In this document: piece by piece, positions 10,301-17,200 of the stretch
How the letters are laid out: each line of letters starts with the position of its first letter
Numbering within the stretch: position 1 is the stretch's first letter
Origin: Cafeteria roenbergensis
Taxonomy: Eukaryota > Sar > Bigyra > Bicosoecida > Cafeteriaceae
Assembly: GCA_008330645.1 (NCBI GenBank)
Contig: VLTN01000018.1
Location: forward strand, 248,001 to 312,000
Direction of reading: 5' to 3'
DNA: 64,000 nt
Program-made: the position numbers and the translations under genes
Notes under the pieces: model-generated
The model's input: the letters and a program-made list of their open reading frames with translations, nothing else
Database searches by the model: none
What the model was told of the DNA's origin: nothing

Positions 10301-11853
10301 CAGGCACTCGCTCGATGGTCCGCAGAGCAAGCTCTGACGGCGCGCTGCCCCTCAGCCAGCCAGCGGCCGGCGCGCCGGAGGCCCACTCTGCCTCCCTGTC
10401 GCCGTCGCGGACGGGCGACGAGGCCGCCCCCGGCCTCGCTCGCTTTGGGAGCCTCACTTCGGTCACCACAGGCGACGCCTCCCCCCCAGCGCCGTCGTTG
10501 CATCGCAAGCGCTCCCGCTCGGCGGGGGACATTGCCAGCTCCCCGTCGCCGCAGCGGCCTCGCCTTGCTGACGACTCTGGCGGTGGTGCCCACAAGAGCT
10601 CGGCCCCTGGCCAGACTGCGCCAGCTGCAGCGTCGGCGGCGCCCAACGCCCCCACGCATGCACGCCCTGTCGCGGCCTCGTCGTCGTCGTCATCGTCCTC
10701 CTCCTCCTCCTCCTCCTCTGCCTCCACCTCGGCGCGAGCAGCTGACATGGCAGCGCCAGCGGCGCCAGCTCCGCGCCCACAAGCCGCCACTGCTGGAACA
10801 ACCGCCCGTGGGGGCTCGTCGCTCGCCCCAGCCTCCGCGCCCTTGCGCCCCGCGCTGAAACGGCCCTCGGAATCGGAGGCGGGCCCCGCAGGCGCATCGC
10901 GCAAGTCTGGCAGCGCCGCCCCGCCCGATGCAGCGGCACATGACCGGACGGCGGAGGCAGACGCGGAGGCTGAGACGCAGGACACGGCTTCCGAGGACGC
11001 GCAGGCCGGGACGGGCGCGGCTGCGTCAGGCGCGGCGGCAACGACCTCGTCTGCGGGGGCGGCAGCCAGGGCCACGTCAGCTGAGCGGGAGCGCCGGCGC
11101 CACCGCCACCGCCGCCGCACCTCCCGCCTCCGCCGGGAGCTCACGCGCCACGTGGTCACTCGCTGGTACCGTAGCCCCGAGCTGATCCTTCTGCTCGACT
11201 ACTCCACGGCCGTTGACATGTGGAGCGCGGGCTGTATCTTTGCCGAGCTTCTCCAGATGGTCCCAGCTCCCGGCAGCGACGCCGCCCCCACTGCGCCGCT
11301 GTTCCCGGGCCGCTCCTGCTTCCCCCTCAGCGCCGAGCACAGGGACACCTGGAGCGACTCCCGCGACCAGCTCAACGTGATCCTCGACGTCATCGGGACC
11401 CCGTCGGACGAGGACGTGGCGGCAGTGCCCCAGGCGCCGGTACGGGCCTACTTGTCCGGCCTGCCCAAGCGAGAGGGCCGGCCGCTGAAAATGGTGTGTC
11501 CCGCGGCGGACCCGCTGGCGCTAGACCTGCTTTCGAAGCTGCTCACGTTCAACCCCGCGAAGCGGCTCACCGTGCCGGAGGCCCTCGCCCACCCCTTCTT
11601 TGCCTCCATCCGTGACCGCTCCAGGGAGATCCTTCCGTCTGCGGAGCTGAGGGACGCCATTTCGCGGGTGGCCGAGGACACGTCTTCCGTGCGGCAGCTC
11701 CAGGCGGCGATCCAGCGGGAATCGAGGCTCTTTCGCCGCGAGATGCGGCAGATTGCAGCCATGACGGAGAGCGCGCGCGAGGCCGCTGCCGCAGAGGCTG
11801 CAAGGCACGACGTTGCGCCCTCTGGACCCGGGCCCACTGGTGGCAACGCGTGA
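7324..11853 (+). CDS. Atypical MAP kinase with giant activation-segment insertion
   Basis: A single frame of 1,509 residues from the ATG at 7324 (1,608 from 7027). The first 390 residues are low complexity, including an Asp run from GAC repeats near 8125-8200. The kinase domain starts at about residue 385: glycine loop GVGAYGEV (about 392), VAVKRI, then an approximately 75-residue N-lobe insert, HRDCKPANVLL and DFG (9136). After about 645 inserted residues come LTRHVVTRWYRSPE, DMWSAGCIFAELL, DQLNVILDVIGTPSDED and LTFNPAKRLTVPEALAHPF. The C-lobe is plainly MAPK-like. The TxY site reads T-R-H, recalling the TSH of Plasmodium map-2. The insertion is Ser/Ala/Pro-rich with a poly-Ser run near 10680-10730 and an Arg/His cluster just before TRH. 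Canonical Lys, HRD Asp and DFG are present, so activity is likely. The N-terminus is uncertain. Confidence 0.8.
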   Translation: MSQSSRLASGSSAAPTTQLGSLRARNGFEGDAAVAAAPIPAGAARAGRGSGPSPQAVLAEHATASPLQAAGAQPDGGAHAQTAASSVAQAGASATRALPGATEADCDAGSTPSGRLQRGGVPGAVEQAHQPPGRFRGARPLVTAPAPVKREDGNGASRPSKPHDLASSPQSFGAASPSTPEGAFGIAASPCAGPVARFGARAGATALPRGAGTSHSRASSSAARNSKASARAGSLPSGYQDDGDAGGVDDDNDDADDTGQGRGPNDNDDDDEENDDDDDDDDDLRDTDDDDDDDGRAGVSAHRRQRARRHGTPVGRSSRGDGRHGTSSASAAAAAARAGGSTAAAAAAEARARATAGPATVSHPDAMVRAAVASTFSAWRPGREYQLVQLVGVGAYGEVAEAVHIPTGDRVAVKRIPDVFSSHASETDVRRLLRELFILRHMRGHPNVIGLRDIVAPAVPPTPQLRSVAPPSDVGDVPMLDLGGNGAAQAAADKDSSGGRALGPAALAARGSASAPAMPLWTPAQAGEPEGHSGGTELYLVFDCMDTDMNKLILSAQALTPSHVQSFMYQMLLALLYLHSARIVHRDCKPANVLLNADCTLSLCDFGLSRILPTQPDMSPTSSAGTASLNSRVPSDDGTSPVASPGALDSTSLVYPALDAEASASAPMASAAAAGRPAERSQPGPGVPSGAAARAFDFARSAADGVALVPASSALPPGAGADEALAAPAGPGSFGPTPQARPLPQLGDEAPQDLASPFADKQPAQAGEDPGAAPGRAPGLADPFALAPGDAANRRPASLSRASSGAQSRAMTVDPSLFLRTSAARSLRKQQQSFGALGSPEASGAADAAQDSSPAVGASVASTASAPAPANAAAKGADSVADASAEPSRRRRNVSIAPASIEEHDELQLGRARRRALDANGASPPRGHRARAMSAAPVSGRNASWLRRSQSSLMLEALRRSAAVAGDRLPGHAATPLPASLQAQGSNHPGSVTGTRSMVRRASSDGALPLSQPAAGAPEAHSASLSPSRTGDEAAPGLARFGSLTSVTTGDASPPAPSLHRKRSRSAGDIASSPSPQRPRLADDSGGGAHKSSAPGQTAPAAASAAPNAPTHARPVAASSSSSSSSSSSSSSASTSARAADMAAPAAPAPRPQAATAGTTARGGSSLAPASAPLRPALKRPSESEAGPAGASRKSGSAAPPDAAAHDRTAEADAEAETQDTASEDAQAGTGAAASGAAATTSSAGAAARATSAERERRRHRHRRRTSRLRRELTRHVVTRWYRSPELILLLDYSTAVDMWSAGCIFAELLQMVPAPGSDAAPTAPLFPGRSCFPLSAEHRDTWSDSRDQLNVILDVIGTPSDEDVAAVPQAPVRAYLSGLPKREGRPLKMVCPAADPLALDLLSKLLTFNPAKRLTVPEALAHPFFASIRDRSREILPSAELRDAISRVAEDTSSVRQLQAAIQRESRLFRREMRQIAAMTESAREAAAAEAARHDVAPSGPGPTGGNA
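8125..8205 (+). repeat. GAC triplet run (poly-Asp) in MAP kinase N-terminus
   Basis: Imperfect GAC/GAT repeats encode two Asp-rich blocks separated by LRDT. The antisense reading gives a Val run that is not real. Confidence 0.8.
10678..10731 (+). repeat. TCG/TCC triplet run (poly-Ser) in MAP kinase insertion
   Basis: About 17 consecutive Ser codons within the activation-segment insertion. This is a likely length-variable microsatellite. Confidence 0.85.
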
Positions 11854-12376
11854 GCCAGCAACGCGCCGCGAGCTTGTGCCGGCTGCCAAGGCTGCTCGGG
11901 CCGCCTTGTTTGTGAAAGAGAGAGTGTGTGTGCGTGTGCGCGCGCGAGAGGGAGCGAGTGTGTGTGTCCGTGCGTCTCTCGCTCTCTCGTGCTCTGCGTG
12001 TATGCGAGTATTGTGTGTGCCGTCGCACGTCGCTGTGACCACGCCTCGCCGCGCACGAGCCAATGGCGTCGACGGTTGCAGCTGCTGCGGGTCGACAACC
12101 GTCGTCGAGCTGCTCGCGCCACGGGAGCCTCGGCCCCCGGGCCTGCCCCCGCGCACCACAGACTGGGCGCGGTCGCTTGGCGCTGCTGCCCGGCCTGGGA
12201 GCGGCCGGCGCTGCGGTGCGGAGAGGCGCACGGCGTTCCTGCTCTGCCGAGCCGTCGCCACGGAAAGCTCGAAACACGAACAACTCCGACCGCTCGAGCC
12301 CGGCAGCAGACGTGGCACGCGCGCGCAGCTCCGAGCTCGCCAGCTCCACGCCCCAGAGCTGGAGCAGCGCTGCGCC
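11854..12376. other. Intergenic region with GT/GA-rich simple repeats
   Basis: This lies between the kinase stop and the amidotransferase ATG. Positions about 11915-12015 are alternating GTGT, GAGAGA and GCGCGC tracts. The downstream gene's frame stays open through much of it, but there is no ATG-led coding signal. It likely holds the promoter of the amidotransferase gene. Confidence 0.45.
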
Positions 12377-13861
12377 ATGTGCAGACTCCTGGTGTTCCGC
12401 AGCCGCACGAAGCGGTCGGCCTGCCTGCTGGACGACCTCTTGATGCGCCCGGCGCACTCCATTATCAAGCAGTCGCATTCGTGCACCGAGCGGACGGTCG
12501 CGGGGGAAGTCCCGCCTGAGCTCAACGCGGACGGGTTCGGGCTGGCGTGGTACTACCTCCCGGAGGAGGACGAGGAGGACGAGGTCCTGGGGCGCTCGCG
12601 CGCTCCGGCGCTGTTCACGTCCGTCACCCCGGCGTGGTCCAGCGCCTCGCTTCGAAGCATTTGCAGCAAGGTTCGGTCCGGCTGCGTGTTCGCGCACGTG
12701 AGAGCGGCCTCCCCCGGCTCGGCCGTCACCGAGGCGAACGTGCACCCCTTCGCCCGGGGTCAGTGGACCTTCATGCACAACGGCGGGGTCGGAAGCTGGG
12801 GAGGGGCGGTCCGGCGCCGCGTCGTCGCACGGCTGAGCGACGAGGCGCTGGACGGCGTGCGGGGCAGCTCGGACTCTGAGTTTTGCTTTGCCCTCTTCCT
12901 GACGGAGCTGGCCAAGGTGCAGCCGCTGGCAGCGCCCGCGACGGCTGACGTGGTGCAGGGCTGCCTGCTGCGCACCGTGTTCGCGCTCGAGGCCGAGCTG
13001 GCAGCCGCGGGCGTGGACCCCGAGGCAAGCCCCAGCCTGCTCAACTTTGCCGTCACCGATGGCCGCACGGTGTCGGCCACGCGGCACGTGCTGGGCAGCG
13101 CTCCGGCCGCCTCCCTGTACCTCGCGACGGGGAGCAGGTGGGCGCCGCTCGAGGGCGGTCCTCCGGGCGCCTTCCGCATGGAAACCGCGGACCGCAGGCG
13201 CCAGTGCGCGGTCATCGCGTCCGAGCGGCTGACGTTCTCCATGGCCGCGCCCGGGCCGGCCGCCCATGCAGCGGGCGCGGAGCCATGCGGTCCGGCCTCG
13301 GCGGCGGCTGCGCGACCCTCGGAGCACGCATTCGACGCAGCAGAGTGGGTGGAAATCCCGCCGTGCCACAGCGTGACCATCGGTCCGGAGCTCAACATCC
13401 TCCTTGTGGCCATCCCCTCGGCGCTCAGCAGCCCGGGCGAGGCTGCGTCCGTGAGCGCAGTGCGCCCGGGAGCCGGGGCCGAGTGGCAGCTCGCGCCCGA
13501 CCTCGTGGCCGCCCACGCCGCGAAGAGACCGGGCTGCCCGCTGCGGCCTGCCGAGGGCGCCCTCGCCGCGGCGGCCATCGACGCTGCGCCGAGCGGCGAC
13601 GTGCCCGAAGGCGCCGACACGGCCGTCGCGTACGCCGCCGGTGTGCCAGCCTCCCCACCGCCCACGCGGCGCGACCGCAGAGGCGGTGGGGCCACAGCTC
13701 CGGCCCCGGCTGATGCTGCTGCGACGGTACTCCCCTCCGTGAAGCTCCGGCGCCACGCCGTCGGGCGCGCCTCAGCCACGGGCCGTGGAGCCAGCAGCGC
13801 CGCCGCCGAGCAGGCCTTGGTCTTCGTCGGCGAGGCGCCCTCCACGCTCGCATGTGCCTAG
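12377..13861 (+). CDS. DUG3: Class II glutamine amidotransferase, DUG3/EgtC-like
   Basis: 494 residues in one exon, starting MCRLLVF so that Cys2 becomes the N-terminal nucleophile of an Ntn hydrolase after Met removal. Family motifs follow: NADGFGLAWYY (about residue 55), FAHVRAASPGSAVTEANVHP and FMHNGGVGSW with the FxHNG glutaminase signature. These match the DUG3/EgtC/YafJ group. DUG3 in yeast provides the amidotransferase-like subunit that degrades glutathione. The C-terminal 150 residues are Ala-rich and poorly ordered. The start at 12377 is fixed by the need for Cys2; the open frame further upstream lacks a sensible start. The substrate cannot be read from sequence. Confidence 0.85.
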   Translation: MCRLLVFRSRTKRSACLLDDLLMRPAHSIIKQSHSCTERTVAGEVPPELNADGFGLAWYYLPEEDEEDEVLGRSRAPALFTSVTPAWSSASLRSICSKVRSGCVFAHVRAASPGSAVTEANVHPFARGQWTFMHNGGVGSWGGAVRRRVVARLSDEALDGVRGSSDSEFCFALFLTELAKVQPLAAPATADVVQGCLLRTVFALEAELAAAGVDPEASPSLLNFAVTDGRTVSATRHVLGSAPAASLYLATGSRWAPLEGGPPGAFRMETADRRRQCAVIASERLTFSMAAPGPAAHAAGAEPCGPASAAAARPSEHAFDAAEWVEIPPCHSVTIGPELNILLVAIPSALSSPGEAASVSAVRPGAGAEWQLAPDLVAAHAAKRPGCPLRPAEGALAAAAIDAAPSGDVPEGADTAVAYAAGVPASPPPTRRDRRGGGATAPAPADAAATVLPSVKLRRHAVGRASATGRGASSAAAEQALVFVGEAPSTLACA

Positions 13862-14232
13862 GCGGGAGCCTCCCTCCCTCCCTCCCTCCCATCTGTGGAA
13901 GGCTTCATTGCAGCAGCGGTGGCGGCAGGCTGCACCTCCGTCGTCCTCTCCCGCTGCACGGAGGAGACGAGCGGGGAATGGGACCGGCCTGCCCCGAGTC
14001 TCCCTCCCGTTTCGTGTGATTCCAGCTACGTGGGGCTTCGACCGGATTGCAGTTCGTTGTGCAGTTGGAGCCTTTGCAATGCGTGCCTGCAACGCTGCGC
14101 CTTGCGTCAACTGTGTGTGTGTGTCCCAGCCACGCGGCCACAAGCTTGCTGCGGTTCGCGCACAACAGACGGCACACCCGCTCGCACGCAAGCCCCACCC
14201 GCACGCGAGGCACTGCGCAGCACGGCCGCGCA
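13862..14232. other. Convergent intergenic region
   Basis: This separates the 3' ends of the amidotransferase and Sfi1-repeat genes. A CTCC repeat at about 13868-13889 and a short GT tract near 14112-14124 are visible. No gene is recognised. Confidence 0.4.
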
Positions 14233-17200
14233 TCACTCGAGGGCCTTGATGCGACTCAAAGCAGACTTGCGACCGGCCCGCTTGCTGACGAGGTTGCGCG
14301 GGGACAAGACGGCGCCCTGGCCAGAGAGGAGCCGAGGGGGCGCAGGGGGGGGCGCCAGCACAGGTGATGCCATTTCAGGAGAATCGGTCAGGTGGGCTTG
14401 CGTGAGCCGGGAGCCGCGCGGACCCGCCGCGCCCTCAGCGCACGCCTCGTCATCGGGAGGGAAGAGCACGGCCGGTCTCTGGCTCGTTCGGAACTTGGAA
14501 GAGCCATAGCCCTGGTCAGGGCTCGAGCCGGGCGGGGCTGCTGCGTCGCCGCCCGACTGCGGGGCGAGGTCGGCCCGGCGCCCGAGAGCCAGTTTCGCGA
14601 GGACGCTCTCTGCCTGCGCCTGGGCCCTCTCAGACAGGGGCGTGCCGGACGCGTCAAGCTCCGCTTGCGTGAGGCGGCGCTCCTCACTCGCAGGCGGGCC
14701 GAGGAGGCTCCTCCGGGCGCTCCCGGACTTGCGCGAGCCGGATCTCGAGCTCCGCAGCTCAGGGGACCCGCTTGCCCCGGACGATGCCAAGCTTGCCGAG
14801 CGCGCCGGCGGCGCGGGAAGGTCCGGTGACTCGACGGAGCCTGCCCGGTCGGCCACGCCGGTGGAGCGGGGTCGCTGCCGCCCCTCGGCGCGGGCTGCGG
14901 TGGCCAGCTTGAATGGCACCACCCGCGTCACGTGGCTGCGCTCCTTGGGCGGCGAGGGCTCTCGGTTATGCTGTTCGCTCGAAGAGGATGTGCGGTTTCG
15001 CCAGGAGGCCGTGTGGCTGCGGAAGCTGCCTGCCCTGCGAAGCGAGCCCCGCTCGCTCTGGCGGCCGGGGCTGCTGCGCTGGCTGGCTGGCGCGGACGGC
15101 TCGCCCGTTGAGCCGATGGGCGAGCCGGAGGCGGCGCGCGGAGGCGCTGGCGACGCTCTGGTACTCCCTGGGAGAACGCCTGCGCGGCCGATGCGAGAGC
15201 TGAACCTGCCCGCCCCGCCGGCGCGGCGCCTTGCAGCAGCGGCCGCCGTGACTGCGGGCTCGAGCGGCGAGTCTCCCGGCGAGCGCAAGGCGGCGGCAGC
15301 TGCAAGAGCCGCGGAACGCCGGCGCGTGGTGCTGAGCGGCGAGGCCGTGAGGCCCCGCGCGTCGGCAGGGGCGGCCGCAGACGCCGAGCCCGAGCCCAGG
15401 CCGTCGCCACCGTTCGCCGCCGCTGCTGCATGCGCCGCCATCGCGCCGCCCGACGACCCACCCCAGCGCTGAGACGCAGCCGCGTGGTGATCTTCCTCGC
15501 CGTCGGCTGGCCGGTCGTGCCACAGGTCCTGTGGGTGGGCCAGTGCGTCAGCCGCCGCTGACTGGCGAGGCGCGGCGGCGCGTGGCAGGGGCGCCGCTCC
15601 GGCCGCGAGGCGCAGCGCATCCGCGGCTGAACGCCTCGCAGTGGCCGAAGCGGGGGCGCTGCGTCTCACGCCGCCCGCGGCTTCGCTGCTGGTGCCAGCG
15701 CGGGCCTCGTTGTGCCAGGCGCGCAGCGTGCGGACGAGCAGGCGGCGAGCGGCCCACGCGTCCACTGCCTGGATCGCTCTGCGCGCAGCTCTGCGCCTCG
15801 TCACCTCGGTTGCGAACCGGCTCAGCGCGCGACCGAGTGTCCGTTCCCTCCAGTAGGCGTCCGCAAGGGCGAGCCCGCGTCGCTCCACCTTGGCAGAGAT
15901 CGAGTTCGCCCGCAGCGTGCGGAAGGCATCGCTCGCCCGCCTGCGGAGGACCTGGACCGCGAACAGCTCCAGCCTGTACGTCCAGTGCCTCCAGCCCCTC
16001 AGGGCCTCTCTGGCGTGCCACAGGTCAGACGCGTCGCTCACTCCCTTTGCGGCGCGCTTGATCGCCACGACCCGCCGGCGCTCGCCGTGCAGCAGCAGCC
16101 AGGCCCAGCCGGTGAGAGAGCGCCTCCTAGCCCGCTCCATCACCTCCAGGGCCTGCCGGGCGCCGACTCGGAAGCGCCACGCCCCGTGCCACGAGGCAAG
16201 CGCGTCGGTCAGCAGGGCCCGCTGCCTCGCCTGGCCCACCGCCGCTGCTGCACGCTGGCGATCCTGCGCCGCGCGGGTCTCAGCGCCCCACGCTCGTAGG
16301 CAGCGGCGGGCGAGCAGCCACTGCCCGTGCGCGACCGCAGCGCGGGTCCGGCGCCCCTGCCTCGACACCTCGGCCCAGTGCGCCAGCGCGGCCCTGCACC
16401 GGTGGCGGCGGGACTCGAGGGCGCACCGTGCGCTGGCGCTGGCCAACGCAGCCGCGCGCGCCCAGCGCCGCACGCACCGGGCGGCTGCTGAGGCCGCCAG
16501 GGTGGCCTTGGCGCGCTGCACCTGTCGCGCTGCGTCCGCCTCGCGCCGCCACTGGGCGAGCATCCGCGCCGCCAGCCGCGATCGGCGGAGCGCCTCCACA
16601 GCCGCCTTTCTGGCTCGGAGCCTCCCCGTCAGCGTGACGCGAGCGTGCCACTTGCCCACGGCCAGCTGCGAGGACCTCCTGGCGTGCCAGTCGCGCGCCA
16701 CGCGCAGCAGCCTCTGTTCGTCCGTGTGCTCCGCCAGCGCTGCCCAGGCCTTGGCGAGAGCGGCCGACCTCGCAAAGTCACGCGCAACCGCCAAATGCCG
16801 GCGCTCGCGTGACTGCTCGCTGGCTGCCTCGCGCCACCGCGACCATAGCTCGAGCACGCGGCGGCGGCGAGCCACTGCGGCCCGCTGCCGGACCTCTGCT
16901 GCCTGGGAGGCCCAGCGCGCCCAGGCGCCGAAGGCGGCGCTCGAGAGGCGGAAAAACCAGTGGCCGTCCGCCACGTTGCACAGCTCCCTGTCCATGCGGC
17001 GCTGTGCAACGCGCCCGCGCCAGCAGCGAACCGCGGACGAAGCCACGCGGCGCTGCCAATGGGCGTCGGCCAGCTCCAGGGCGGCTCTGGCGCGGCGAGC
17101 TCGAGCCGTGTGCCAGGCAAACGCGGACAGGCCTCTGCGCATGCCCTGCAGCCCGGCAAAGGCCTTGGCGAGGCGGAGCGCGGCGGCACCTGCCGGCGTG

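Noticed and set aside
9366-11159. 597-codon minus-strand frame opposite the kinase insertion
   Set aside because: High GC opens the antisense frame. It has no domain, and the plus-strand frame joins two halves of a kinase.
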